Positions 9,254 through 18,446 of a stretch of DNA of 64,000 bases are shown here, in pieces; positions within the stretch are counted from its first letter, which is position 1, and each line of letters starts with the position of its first letter. Location of the stretch: positions 1,364,001 through 1,428,000 of the forward strand of contig NZ_JAQTHU010000001.1 of the NCBI RefSeq assembly GCF_029433255.1, given 5' to 3'. The position numbers were made by a program, and so were the translations under genes. The notes beneath the pieces are model-generated. The model did no database searches. It was not told the DNA's origin and saw only the letters and a list, made by a program, of their open reading frames with translations. The DNA comes from Lactobacillus sp. ESL0791 (GTDB lineage Bacteria > Bacillota > Bacilli > Lactobacillales > Lactobacillaceae).

Positions 9254-9300
9254 AATTAAAAATGAAGCACCCTTATATAAGAAGTACTTCATTTTTAATT
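9254..9300. terminator. Bidirectional terminator between the LysR and histidine kinase genes
   Basis: Perfect 14-bp arms (AATTAAAAATGAAG and its complement) enclose a 19-nt loop. A/T tracts on both sides let it terminate the LysR gene from the left and the two-component operon from the right. Confidence 0.85.
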
Positions 9301-9309
9301 ATTCACAGG

Positions 9310-10767
9310 CTAGCCTTGTCCGCCAACAAACTGCTCATGGCCTTGGTCAAAAATCGTTACCGTGAAAGTTGAACCTTTCCCTGGAGTGGAAGCAACCGTG
9401 ATTGTGCCTCCATGCTGCTTAACTAGCGACGAAACGATCGCTAATCCGAGACCTGATTCACCGGTCCCCCGTGCCCGAGAAGGATCCGCCTTGAAAAAGC
9501 GTTCAAAAATATACTTAACCTGATCCTGACTCATCCCGATCCCATTATCCGTAACGGAAACGATTGTGCAGTGCTTGCCCCGTTTGCCTTTGATAATGAT
9601 TTCCCCATTTTGGGTAAACTGAATTGCGTTTTGGATTAAGTTAACCAGAATTTGAGTAAAACGGTCGCGATCTGCATAAATAGGCAAGTCATCCGGTAAG
9701 TCAAAGCACAACTCATCATTGGCCTTTTTGGCATTAGGCTCCAGCTGCAGTTTAATATCTTTTAGCAGGTTATTAGCATTGAAGACGGTTTTCACCAGCA
9801 TGATCTGGTTATTGCGGATCTTTTCATAATCAAGATTTTCATTGACCAGCCGAATCAGACGCTTGGTTTCGCGCCGCATCAGCGCAATTGATTTGGGCTT
9901 AGCTTCCTCTGGAATAGCATCATACTGCAGTCCCTCCAAAATCCCGTTAATTGTCGTTAGCGGCGTCCGCATCTCATGGGCTGCATCGGCCATAAATTGG
10001 TCGCGCCTTTTTTCCTGCGTTTTAATTTCCGTATCAGATTTTTTCAGGGCAACGACCATCTGGTTAAAATTATCCGCCAACTGGTCAATTTCATCTTTGC
10101 CCTGATTGGACTGAATTTTAACATCAAAATCTCCTGCCGCGACTTTTTTTGTGGCACGGGACAAACGTTTGATTTTATTAGTTGAATAATAAGAAAGTAA
10201 AAAACTCAATAACAGTCCGATAATTAAAGTAATAACCAGTGCGTTCACCAAATTGCGCTTAGCCATGTTAATCGACTGTTCAACGTTTTTTACACGAGAA
10301 CCGACCCAAATGACACCGAGAACTTTTTTACCATTTGTCCATGGAATTAGTACCCCTGTATAAGCATCCTTCGTGCGTCCAAAGGACGAGCCGTCCTGAT
10401 TATTATTTTTGATCCTGATTTCACGGCCGCCGGTCACAAGGTCAAAAACCCGCTTGGATAGGCGGAGGTCCGGACCTGCTTTAGGATAAATTTGCTCATT
10501 TTGACTGTCAAACATCCGAATATGCAAATCATCACTATGTAAAACAAACTGCAGCTGATCTAAAAAGGCCGAATTAAACACAAGCGCGCCAGTTCTGTCT
10601 TCAGTAAGGGCAATTTTTCCCACCGATGAGGCATAGTCTTCCATTTTTTTATAATTTTGTGCGTATACCTGTTCCGTAATGTAATTAATTTCGGAATAGC
10701 CGATAATCGAAACAGAAATAATTATTAAAAACAAAAAACTCAGCAAATGCTGGTATAGCAATTTCAT
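9310..10767 (-). CDS. Sensor histidine kinase
   Basis: This 485-residue membrane kinase has TM1 at about residues 7-24, an extracellular sensor domain to about 172, TM2 at about 173-193, then a HAMP domain. The dimerisation/phosphoacceptor box ADAAHEMRTPLT gives His264. The ATPase domain has an N box (ILVNLIQNAIQ), G1 (DNGIGM) and G2 (GESGLGLAI). It overlaps the response regulator by 4 bp (ATGA), so the two are co-translated. The signal is unknown. The neighbouring SdpI-like protein hints at cell-envelope or peptide stress, which is inference. Confidence 0.93.
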   Translation of the reverse strand: MKLLYQHLLSFLFLIIISVSIIGYSEINYITEQVYAQNYKKMEDYASSVGKIALTEDRTGALVFNSAFLDQLQFVLHSDDLHIRMFDSQNEQIYPKAGPDLRLSKRVFDLVTGGREIRIKNNNQDGSSFGRTKDAYTGVLIPWTNGKKVLGVIWVGSRVKNVEQSINMAKRNLVNALVITLIIGLLLSFLLSYYSTNKIKRLSRATKKVAAGDFDVKIQSNQGKDEIDQLADNFNQMVVALKKSDTEIKTQEKRRDQFMADAAHEMRTPLTTINGILEGLQYDAIPEEAKPKSIALMRRETKRLIRLVNENLDYEKIRNNQIMLVKTVFNANNLLKDIKLQLEPNAKKANDELCFDLPDDLPIYADRDRFTQILVNLIQNAIQFTQNGEIIIKGKRGKHCTIVSVTDNGIGMSQDQVKYIFERFFKADPSRARGTGESGLGLAIVSSLVKQHGGTITVASTPGKGSTFTVTIFDQGHEQFVGGQG

Positions 10768-11495
10768 TTCTCAGCCTGTGTATCGTCAAATTTATAGCCG
10801 ACGCCCCAAACGGTTTGGATCACATTTGCCCCGACCCGCTCAAGCTTCTGCCGCAATTTTTTTATATGAGCATCAACGGTTCGTTCTTCGCCATAAAATT
10901 CGTAACCCCAGACCAACTCGAGCAACTTATCACGGGAAAAAACCTGCTTGGGCTTTTGCGCCATCGTAAAGAGCAAATCAAATTCCTTCGGCGTTAAATC
11001 GGCGACCGTCTTGCCGTCAAACAGCACCTCGCGCCGGGCCTTCGAAATTTTTAAATGCGCGGTTTTGATATCAAAATCTTTATTAATAGGCGCATCTTCT
11101 GTTTCATGCTGTCCCTCTTCGATCATGATCCGGCGGTGTAAGGCCTTGATCCGCGCAATTAAAGCCAGCGGACTAAACGGCTTAGAGACATAGTCATCGG
11201 CACCGACACCCAGACCCAAAACCTGATCGGCTTCACTATCCCGGGCCGTTAGCATGATGATGGGCACGGCCGGTGATATCTTTCTAATTTCCTTGGCAAC
11301 CTGAATGCCGTCTTTCTTAGGAAGATTTAAATCCAGCGTAATCAGATCATATGCGGAAGGCTTGGCCTTAAACATATCAACCGCCTGAATGCCATCGGTT
11401 GCAATTTCCGATACCCAGCCCTCTTTTTGAAAAAACATTTGCATCATTTCGGCAACTGAATTATCATCTTCAACAATTAATATTTTCAATTTCAT
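10764..11495 (-). CDS. OmpR/PhoB-family response regulator
   Basis: This 243-residue protein has a receiver domain with the acidic pocket Asp10/Asp11 and phosphoacceptor Asp55 (ITLDLNLP). The conserved Thr is in IIMLTARD, and the conserved Lys is in the VSKPF motif. The C-terminal winged helix (about 145-238) contains LTPKEFDLLF and the recognition-helix region ERTVDAHIKKLRQKL. It starts within the stop codon of the SdpI-like gene (TAATG) and overlaps the kinase gene by 4 bp. It is therefore the middle gene of a coupled three-gene unit. Confidence 0.95.
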   Translation of the reverse strand: MKLKILIVEDDNSVAEMMQMFFQKEGWVSEIATDGIQAVDMFKAKPSAYDLITLDLNLPKKDGIQVAKEIRKISPAVPIIMLTARDSEADQVLGLGVGADDYVSKPFSPLALIARIKALHRRIMIEEGQHETEDAPINKDFDIKTAHLKISKARREVLFDGKTVADLTPKEFDLLFTMAQKPKQVFSRDKLLELVWGYEFYGEERTVDAHIKKLRQKLERVGANVIQTVWGVGYKFDDTQAEK

Positions 11496-11887
11496 TATAA
11501 ATCCTTGAAACCCTTTGTTTTCTCATGCTTCACCTTATCAGGGTCAACATAATCGCTGGGTAGCTGGTGGCGTGCCAGCAAAAATTTCTTTAAACTTTTT
11601 TCCGTCCAAATAATGGGAAACAAAATAAAAAAGTAAAAGGTCAGCAGCCACAGCAAGAAATACCGATCCCACTCTAGCAAATGAATCATGGCCCCCAAGA
11701 TCATTTGCACACCGCCGGACAGAATAAAATATAAACTGGCCCGCTTTTGGGCAAATTCAAAACTAGCCTGATTTACTTGCGCCAAATACGACAAGTAGCC
11801 GTAAAGACGGTTAGGATTTTTCGCAGGTAAGATTAGCCACATGATACCTACAAATGCAATAACACTGCCGCAAAACAAAAAAATCAT
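11495..11887 (-). CDS. SdpI-like small membrane protein
   Basis: This 130-residue protein has an N-terminal hydrophobic helix, a cytoplasmic segment (NPNRLYGYLSYLAQVNQ, then FEFAQKRA) and two or three more hydrophobic stretches. The NRLYGY...A...FEFAQKRA pattern resembles the C-terminal motif of the SdpI family (Bacillus SdpI gives immunity to the SDP toxin). It is translationally coupled to the response regulator and kinase and lies 38 bp downstream of manA. A role as immunity or stress-signalling partner of the two-component system is inference. Membership of the family is moderately supported. Confidence 0.6.
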   Translation of the reverse strand: MIFLFCGSVIAFVGIMWLILPAKNPNRLYGYLSYLAQVNQASFEFAQKRASLYFILSGGVQMILGAMIHLLEWDRYFLLWLLTFYFFILFPIIWTEKSLKKFLLARHQLPSDYVDPDKVKHEKTKGFKDL

Positions 11888-11925
11888 CTTCGGGCCTTCT
11901 CCCTCTTATCTGTTGCCGGGTAAAA

Positions 11926-12888
11926 CTAATTACCTGGAGCCGACATAATAATTTTCATTTTACCAGTGAATGTAAAATTCTTCATCTCATTTGGAATAAT
12001 AAAATTAGTTCCTAATTCTAGATCATAACTGCCTGCTTCAGTGACCAGTTGACCCGAACCCGCAATAACTGAAACTAACAGGTATGGATGCTCTTTAAGT
12101 CCTGTCTGCCATTTACCGTCAAGATCAATCTGCCACAGGTAAAAATGCGGTGAAACCGGCGGCGCAACTAGAGTTTTAATCTGCGCATCCTGCTCAGCCT
12201 CAGTAGTAATGTTTAACTGCGGATCAACGTGCGGAACTGTCGTCACAGCAATTGACTTCTCTGTGTGCAGCTCACGCTTTTTGCCGGTTTTGCTGTCAAC
12301 GCGGTCATAATCATACAGACGATATGTTACATCACTTGACTGCTGCGTTTCAATTACCAAAATTCCCTTGGTCAGAGCATGAATTGTTCCCGCGGGAACG
12401 TAGAAAAAGTCGCCGGTTTTCACAGGAACTTTGCGCAGCAGCTCATCCCACTTTCCCTGATGGATCATATCAGCCAGTTCTTCCCTGGTCTTAGCGGTGT
12501 GCCCATAAATTAGATAGGCACCAGGATCGGCCTGCAGGACATACCAGCTTTCGGTTTTTCCGTTGTCATTTTCATATTTTCGTGCGTAGTCATCATCGGG
12601 GTGCACCTGAACCGACAGGCTGTCGTTGGCATCCAAGAATTTAACCAGCAACGGAAATTCTTTTTCTTTCGGCATGCCAAAAAGTTCTGGGTGCTCCTGG
12701 TAAACTTCGCGCAGCGTTTTTCCTTTAAGTTCACCGTGGCTGACAGTTGCAGCATCATTTTTATAAGCAGAAATAATCCACGCTTCACCGACCTTGCCAT
12801 CAGGAATATCGTAGTTAAAAATGGTTTTCAGTTTGCGGCCGCCCCAAATTTTGGGTCTAAAAGCTGGCGTTAAAAAAATTGGTTCCAT
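11926..12888 (-). CDS. manA: Mannose-6-phosphate isomerase, class I
   Basis: This enzyme interconverts mannose-6-phosphate and fructose-6-phosphate and is zinc-dependent. The 320-residue protein is of the short Firmicute type, with the N-terminal RPKIWGGRKL motif, the metal-binding cupin motif SVQVHPDD (residues about 93-100), ESWYVLQ, and the second zinc-site segment FYVPAGTIHAL. Close spacing to the following SdpI-like gene (38 bp) suggests read-through into the two-component genes. No anomalies were seen. Confidence 0.95.
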   Translation of the reverse strand: MEPIFLTPAFRPKIWGGRKLKTIFNYDIPDGKVGEAWIISAYKNDAATVSHGELKGKTLREVYQEHPELFGMPKEKEFPLLVKFLDANDSLSVQVHPDDDYARKYENDNGKTESWYVLQADPGAYLIYGHTAKTREELADMIHQGKWDELLRKVPVKTGDFFYVPAGTIHALTKGILVIETQQSSDVTYRLYDYDRVDSKTGKKRELHTEKSIAVTTVPHVDPQLNITTEAEQDAQIKTLVAPPVSPHFYLWQIDLDGKWQTGLKEHPYLLVSVIAGSGQLVTEAGSYDLELGTNFIIPNEMKNFTFTGKMKIIMSAPGN

Positions 12889-13047
12889 ATATTATTCACC
12901 TCAAATAAAGTTTAAACTTTCTTACCCAAAAATGAAATAAATACTATAACTTTATTTGCCTTTAACAGTTATTCTGAACCAATTATTAGTCATGGTGCAG
13001 GAACTTCTTTATAATGAAGTAAAAATAACCAAAGAAAGGTAATTAAG

Positions 13048-13404
13048 ATGATCAAATTTTACGGTTATAAACGTTGCTCGACTTCAAGAAGTGCCGAAAA
13101 ATGGCTGCATGAGCACAATGTTCAATATGAATTTCAGGACTTGGTCGAAGACCCGCCCAAAAAAGAGGATTTAGTTAAATGGATGACGGCACATAAAGAC
13201 CGCGGCCTAAAGTATTTCTTTAATACTCACGGCATCCCTTACCGGCAGGAACACCTTAAAGATAAGGTTGACAGCATGACCATTGATGAAGCCGCCGACA
13301 TGATGTCCAAAAACGGCAAACTGATTAAGCGACCGTTGATGGTTGACGGCGATAAACTTACTTGCGGCTTTAACGAAGATATCTACAAGAAAACTTGGCT
13401 ATAG
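13048..13404 (+). CDS. ArsC/Spx-family protein (thioredoxin-like fold)
   Basis: This 118-residue protein is of the arsenate reductase/Spx/MgsR superfamily. It opens with strand FYGYKRCSTSRSAEKWL, which carries a single active-site Cys10 in a CxxS arrangement. Further family segments are EFQDLVEDPP, KYFFNTHGIPYR and LIKRPLMVDGDKLTCGF. The CxxS motif, rather than the CxxC of redox-sensing Spx, and the conserved RP argue for the YffB/ArsC-like branch. The true substrate is unknown. It is a single gene with a good ribosome-binding site (GAAAGG). Confidence 0.8.
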   Translation: MIKFYGYKRCSTSRSAEKWLHEHNVQYEFQDLVEDPPKKEDLVKWMTAHKDRGLKYFFNTHGIPYRQEHLKDKVDSMTIDEAADMMSKNGKLIKRPLMVDGDKLTCGFNEDIYKKTWL

Positions 13405-13566
13405 ATTTTTAAACGAAAATAATTTAGAAAAATGCTTACTCTAATTATGATGTTGTTGAAAAAATTTTTTTAGCGATATTTTTGTAAATTCTGTTTTTTA
13501 ACAGCGGCTTTACTATAAAATCTAATATTGATAGCTTCAGTTTTAAAGATTAAAAATACTAACTAA

Positions 13567-13606
13567 AAATGACTGGTAAAGAAATTAAACTTTATCGGTC
13601 ACTTTT
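13567..13606 (+). terminator. Terminator after the ArsC-like gene
   Basis: TGAC-t-GGTAAAG pairs with CTTTATC-g-GTCA around a short AT loop and is followed by TTTTTATT on the plus strand. It lies about 160 bp after the stop and just before the convergent small membrane protein gene. Confidence 0.65.
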
Positions 13607-13651
13607 TATTTGATATAAAGTTCTTTAAGAAACATGGCAATTTTAAGAATA

Positions 13652-13966
13652 TTATTTTGCAAAAACAACATTTCCCGAAGCAAAAAGAATATAAACAAAT
13701 AATGCTATGCAGACGATAATTGCTAATACATTTCCTAAAAACAAACTAATTAAAAAGTTAATGCGGTGTTTTTGAAAAAATGTCGTAAATAAATCTGCCA
13801 AGGTAAGCAATTGAAAAGCTAGTAAACCGAAACACCAATAAATATGTTTGAAAAATGGCAAAATGAAGGCTATAACCAGTTCGACTAAGGAGATTACACC
13901 AACTATTTTATAAAGCTTAGGCGTTAACAAAGACTCTCTTATTGTCGTTTCATGCTCTTTTTCCAT
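13652..13966 (-). CDS. Small hypothetical membrane protein
   Basis: The protein has about 104 residues from the second Met (MEKEHETT); an upstream Met five codons earlier is possible. After a charged 25-residue N-terminus it has three hydrophobic segments (IVGVISLVELVIAFILPFF; CFGLLAFQLLTLADLF; FLGNVLAIIVCIALFVYILFA). No family is recognised. It is a lone gene, convergent with the ArsC-like gene. Codon use and hydrophobic periodicity make it a credible gene. Confidence 0.6.
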   Translation of the reverse strand: MEKEHETTIRESLLTPKLYKIVGVISLVELVIAFILPFFKHIYWCFGLLAFQLLTLADLFTTFFQKHRINFLISLFLGNVLAIIVCIALFVYILFASGNVVFAK

Positions 13967-14221
13967 TATTGATAGCCCCATTTTTTACAGTTTACTGCTT
14001 CATCTTTTATAATTCATTTATTATAACTGTTCCGAAATCATAGTACAACCTGCAACTGCTTATACAAAAAAATTATTGCAGATAAAAATTAAGATGAGTA
14101 AAGCATTTAATAAATATCAGCTAAAACGCCCATAATCACAAAAATAATACATATTGATTATTTTGTTTTCTACCTTACTCTAGTAAAATATAATTAATAC
14201 ATTAAAAACAAAGGAGTTCCC

Positions 14222-16633
14222 ATGAAATACAACCAATATGCTTATGTCGAAACTGATTTGCCAACACAGATCAAAGAATTATTAAATATTGACTTTTTAC
14301 CCGAAAATTATCAAGAGCAGTCATTCAGTGAATTATTTGCTGAATTAACCGCCAACTGTATTGCCGAAGTTAACCCAACAGCCGACTTTGCCCGTAAGGT
14401 CAAATTACAAGAGTTTGCCGTTTCGGAAACAGAAACTTTAGCAGACTTTTTGGCAAACAGACCCGAAAAAATTAGTCCTGCGCAATTTTACAATGTTGCA
14501 TTGCAGCTGCTTGGTTACCATGTTAACTACGACTATGATTTGACTGATCCACTTAGCTTTATGAAGAAACAAGCTTTGCCTACGGTAAACGAAATTGCTG
14601 ATAAAGACCAGCTAATTCATGCTTTTTACCGGCTGCTCAATACTCGCGCTAAAAATGGTCAGCTCTTAATTGACGTCATGGCTGGCGAAGGCTACTTTTA
14701 TCAACGACAAAGTGAAAAAACTTATGGCCATTTTCACTTCCTTAATGGTAAAAGTTTACCAACCTTCGATACCAAAAATGTCTTACGCGAAGTGGTCTAC
14801 GTCGAAAGTGATCTCGATACCGATGGTGACGGCCAAGCCGATTTGCTACAAGCGACAATTTTTCGCCCAGTTGAAAGTTTACAGCCAGAATTAAAAGTAC
14901 CAGCATTATATACCGCCAGCCCTTACCTTGGCGGCATTATTGATAATGTTAAACAGAATTATAATGTCGACGAAAACCTGACGGATGCTACCGAATGGAC
15001 TAATCCGCAATATGAGCCAGCCAAACGGATCAAGGCCAAAAAGCCAGGAAACGAAGATTGGGCAGAATTTTTGCCAGAAGAAGCGGTGCACAAGTCATCC
15101 TATTCACTTAATGAGTATTTGCTTGCACGTGGTTTTGCCAGTGTTTTTGCTGGTGGTATCGGCACCCGCGGCTCTGACGGTCTGCGGATTACCGGATCAC
15201 CGGAAGAAACAGAATCCGCTAAAGAAATTATTGAATGGCTGCACGGCGACCGGATTGCCTACACCGACCGCTCAAGAACACATGAAGTAAAAGCATCATG
15301 GTGTAACGGGAATATCGGTATGACCGGCCGCTCCTATCTTGGTACCCTGCAGATTGCCGTTGCTACAACCGGTGTTGCCGGTTTGAAAACCGTGGTTTCG
15401 GAAGCGGCAATTTCTTCCTGGTATGACTATTACCGTGAACACGGGTTGGTGATTGCGCCCGGAGAGTGTCAAGGTGAAGACATGGATAAATTAGCGGAAA
15501 CCTGTGAGTCGAATCTTTGGAATTCTGGTGACTATCTTAAAATTAAGCCGAAATACGATGCAATGCAAAAAGTTTTGGCTGCAAAAGAAGATCGCAAGAC
15601 TGGTCAATACTCCGGTTTTTGGGAAGCACGCAATTACCGCCACCATACCGACAAGATCAAATGCTCTTGGATTAGTGTCCACGGTTTAAACGACTGGAAT
15701 GTTAAGCCCAAAAATGTTTATAAAATTTGGCAGATTGTGAAAAATTTGCCGCTGCCAACTAAGCCCCATCTTTTCCTTCACCAAGGCCCACACTACAATA
15801 TGAACAATTTTGTTTCAATTGATTTTACCGACCTGATGAATCTCTGGTTCGTCCATGAACTCCTTGGGGTTGAAAACAATGCATACCAGCAATGGCCAAC
15901 CGTGATGGTCCAGGATAATCTTGAAGCCGATATCTGGCATGAGGAGTCAGACTGGAGCGATGAGCTAGGACAAAAGGTAACTTATTACCCGACTGATGAA
16001 CACGAATTAAGAAAAGACGGCAACGGTAAAAATAAACTGACATTCACGGATGTCGGCGGTAAGGATTTCAAGAAAGAAAAAATCTCCGAAAATGACTGGC
16101 AGTATCAATTTATTAGTGGTGAAGAAAAATGGGCAAAACGAAGTCTGCGCTTTGTTACTGACGAATTTATTCATCCCGTCACAATCATCGGCCGGCCGGA
16201 AATCAAAGTCAGAGTTAGCGGCAGCCTAGCAAAAGGACAAATTTCGGTTGCGTTAGTTGAACTGGGCGAGCGCAAACGCCTGACCCCAACACCGAAGTTT
16301 TTAATGCCAAATGGTCAAGAACTAGGTTACCGTTTTGGCACCGACACCTTGCAGGAATTCGTCCCGGACAAGCCAACAAAGGCCAAGTTGATTACTAAGG
16401 CACACATGAACCTGCAAAATTACGCTGACATGCGTAAGCCAACAAGCATTGAAGCCGGAAAATTTTATGATTTAACCTTCAAATTGCAACCTACCTATTA
16501 TAAATTGCCTGTTGGCAGCAAATTGGCTTTAATCATTTACTCAACCGATCAAGGTATGACTAAGCGGCCGCTTGAAGAGGAAGACTACACAATTGATTTA
16601 GCAGGAACAGAAATTAAATTCAGTGAAAAATAA
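14222..16633 (+). CDS. pepX: Xaa-Pro dipeptidyl-peptidase PepX
   Basis: This cytoplasmic serine peptidase removes X-Pro dipeptides from casein-type peptides (family S15). At 803 residues it matches lactobacillar PepX. The nucleophile is Ser371 in TGRSYLGT. The acid is Asp491 in HGLNDWNVK, and the likely base is His520 in LHQGPHYN. The 120-residue Ser-Asp spacing matches the Lactococcus enzyme as I recall it. An N-terminal helical domain and a C-terminal jelly-roll (from about residue 600) are present. AAGGAG precedes the ATG. It is a single gene with its own terminator. Confidence 0.97.
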   Translation: MKYNQYAYVETDLPTQIKELLNIDFLPENYQEQSFSELFAELTANCIAEVNPTADFARKVKLQEFAVSETETLADFLANRPEKISPAQFYNVALQLLGYHVNYDYDLTDPLSFMKKQALPTVNEIADKDQLIHAFYRLLNTRAKNGQLLIDVMAGEGYFYQRQSEKTYGHFHFLNGKSLPTFDTKNVLREVVYVESDLDTDGDGQADLLQATIFRPVESLQPELKVPALYTASPYLGGIIDNVKQNYNVDENLTDATEWTNPQYEPAKRIKAKKPGNEDWAEFLPEEAVHKSSYSLNEYLLARGFASVFAGGIGTRGSDGLRITGSPEETESAKEIIEWLHGDRIAYTDRSRTHEVKASWCNGNIGMTGRSYLGTLQIAVATTGVAGLKTVVSEAAISSWYDYYREHGLVIAPGECQGEDMDKLAETCESNLWNSGDYLKIKPKYDAMQKVLAAKEDRKTGQYSGFWEARNYRHHTDKIKCSWISVHGLNDWNVKPKNVYKIWQIVKNLPLPTKPHLFLHQGPHYNMNNFVSIDFTDLMNLWFVHELLGVENNAYQQWPTVMVQDNLEADIWHEESDWSDELGQKVTYYPTDEHELRKDGNGKNKLTFTDVGGKDFKKEKISENDWQYQFISGEEKWAKRSLRFVTDEFIHPVTIIGRPEIKVRVSGSLAKGQISVALVELGERKRLTPTPKFLMPNGQELGYRFGTDTLQEFVPDKPTKAKLITKAHMNLQNYADMRKPTSIEAGKFYDLTFKLQPTYYKLPVGSKLALIIYSTDQGMTKRPLEEEDYTIDLAGTEIKFSEK

Positions 16634-16724
16634 AGCACCAGTTGGTGTTTAATTTGGGAAAAATATTAAATAAGTGAAACTGTGACCAGTACCCATAGCG
16701 AATTGTTTTAATAAAATCTCACAA

Positions 16725-16758
16725 AAAAGATAGTTGCTTAGCCAGCAGCTATCTTTTT
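16725..16758 (+). terminator. Terminator downstream of pepX
   Basis: AAAAGATAG and CTATCTTTTT pair, with an inner GCT/AGC, and are followed by TTTTTATTTC. It lies about 90 bp after pepX. Confidence 0.75.
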
Positions 16759-16845
16759 ATTTCAAGAAAATTCCTTAACAGCCAGTTTCATACTTTAACA
16801 TTTTTACTAAAGAAAGTTACCCTACTAGCAACAACCTATTACAAT

Positions 16846-17805
16846 TTAATATTTTTTATGTTTATATCCAGGAACCCCATTAAACATGTCTTTTATTCCA
16901 GAAAATTGTTTCTTTGATTGGTGCCTTTTAGCACAATCCGTAGTAAAATTATGACCCAATTTAAAATTAGTCAATTTTATATCATCATCAAACATATTCG
17001 ACATGTTTTTTACTTGGCTGGTATTAAAACTGCTCAGATCCAAGTTTTCTAATAATTCATCACCACAAAACATAAAGCTCATGTTAGTTACTTGACCGGT
17101 ATCAAAACTTTTCAAGTCCAAGCTGTTTAGCGCTTCGTTATCTTCAAACATAAAGCTCATATTCTTGACTTGGCTGGTATTAAAATTATGAAGATCAAAA
17201 TTTTGAACATTTAAACAACCGCTAAACATTGCATACATATTTGTCACATGGCTGGTATCAAAACTACTAACGTTAATTTTTTCTACTGGAATATTCATAA
17301 ACATCTTTGCCATGTTAGTAACGTGACTTGTATCCCATGTGCTCAGATCTAAACTATTATTGCCTAACCGTTCATCATCTGCAAACATTCCATACATATT
17401 AGTAACGTGACTTGTATCTAATTTATCTAAACCCCTGATTTCCTTTAAATCGCTTTCCATTCTCTCATAACTAAAAAGTTTTTTTGAATTTTCAGGAAGA
17501 ACAATCGGCGAATCAATACTGATTATCTTAATATAACTATGGCTGCCAATTCTTTTCTTAGCCTTTGCAAAAGCTTTTTTACCTAAATGATTTCCTGTTG
17601 TGCTGGCTTTAACATGTAACGTTTTGCTAGCTTTATCAAAAGTCAAATTACACTGACCACTCTTACCAAGATTTTTAGTTTTAACAGTACTCTTTAAAGT
17701 TATTTTGCTGGCGCTAGCCGCTGCCGGATACTTTACGGTCAAAAAACCGGATAAGCCAATTGCTGCTATCAAGCATAGTGTTTTTTTAAAATATTTAAAA
17801 TTCAT
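16846..17805 (-). CDS. Secreted BspA/DUF285-type repeat protein
   Basis: This 319-residue protein has an N-terminal signal peptide (hydrophobic CLIAAIGLSGFLTV, then AAASA). The C-terminal two thirds hold at least five leucine-rich-like DUF285 repeats of about 23 residues built on FDTSxVTNMxxMF (for example DTSHVTNMYGMF and NTSQVKNMSFMF). Such repeats occur on surface or adhesion proteins of lactobacilli and mycoplasmas. No LPXTG, lipobox or SLAP anchor is visible, so it is secreted or held by other means. It lies in an AT-rich accessory zone. The host ligand is unknown. Confidence 0.82.
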   Translation of the reverse strand: MNFKYFKKTLCLIAAIGLSGFLTVKYPAAASASKITLKSTVKTKNLGKSGQCNLTFDKASKTLHVKASTTGNHLGKKAFAKAKKRIGSHSYIKIISIDSPIVLPENSKKLFSYERMESDLKEIRGLDKLDTSHVTNMYGMFADDERLGNNSLDLSTWDTSHVTNMAKMFMNIPVEKINVSSFDTSHVTNMYAMFSGCLNVQNFDLHNFNTSQVKNMSFMFEDNEALNSLDLKSFDTGQVTNMSFMFCGDELLENLDLSSFNTSQVKNMSNMFDDDIKLTNFKLGHNFTTDCAKRHQSKKQFSGIKDMFNGVPGYKHKKY

Positions 17806-18063
17806 ATTTTCCTCCGTGTACTTAAGGCCTCTAAGTATCTAATATTAGCATTTTTATAGAAGTATAAGTATTGTTAGTCCTGTAAAATTATCTGTACTAT
17901 TTTTAATTTTATTCTTTTTTATTCTTTAATCAAGGAGTAATATAATTATGTTACATAGTGTTATCTAAATCACATGGATTGATTGAATATTAGAATACAT
18001 GATTTAATTAAAAATACTGGTCCGTAGATTCATACCTGATATTCGGATGCTCAACATCTAATT

Positions 18064-18168
18064 ATGTTTAATTTACTCTATACCTGGTCTAACTTTACTA
18101 ATTATCAATTTGCAAACTTTATTGTTTTGATTTTATCAGTAACATTTGCTTATATAGCCAGTAAATAA
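18064..18168 (+). CDS. Possible 34-residue single-pass membrane peptide
   Basis: The frame from ATG at 18064 encodes 34 residues with one hydrophobic helix (FANFIVLILSVTFAYIA) and ends ASK. It is followed 24 bp later by a strong hairpin with a T run. No good ribosome-binding site is visible, and upstream in-phase sequence reaches a stop after nine codons. It may be a small membrane peptide or toxin, or the tail of a decayed gene. It is weakly supported. Confidence 0.25.
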   Translation: MFNLLYTWSNFTNYQFANFIVLILSVTFAYIASK

Positions 18169-18191
18169 TATATCTTCAAGCCCCACACCAA

Positions 18192-18233
18192 AACAAGAAA
18201 AGATACCGGTCATGAAGCCTTATCTTTCTTGTT
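18192..18233 (+). terminator. Orphan terminator-like hairpin
   Basis: AACAAGAAAAGATA pairs with TATCTTTCTTGTT (one bulge) and runs into TTTTTT on the plus strand. The only upstream plus-strand frame is the 34-codon one, so it ends either that transcript or a non-coding RNA. Confidence 0.55.
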
Positions 18234-18446
18234 TTTTCAGGCTTATTAGTTTAGTAATCGACTTAGTATCTTTATAAATTAGTATTGGGATATTGCATGC
18301 TAATCCTTTTTGGGTAAAGCTAATTGATAACCTTATTGTAATTATCGCTAAATTGTAATTATCGCTAATTATGTTTTTAGCAAAGTTTTTGTTTTTATTA
18401 AGTAGGTGCCGGTTTTAAAAACTGACAGATTAAAGAAAAGAAAGTC

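Larger units (their letters stand above)
17806..18446. other. 641-bp AT-rich intergenic region
   Basis: No conserved gene was recognised. The region contains a possible 34-codon membrane-peptide frame (18064-18168) followed by a terminator-like hairpin (18192-18233). The remainder is AT-rich with no repeats noticed. Short frames either side of the small frame carry several stops and could be debris of a lost gene. Confidence 0.5.
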
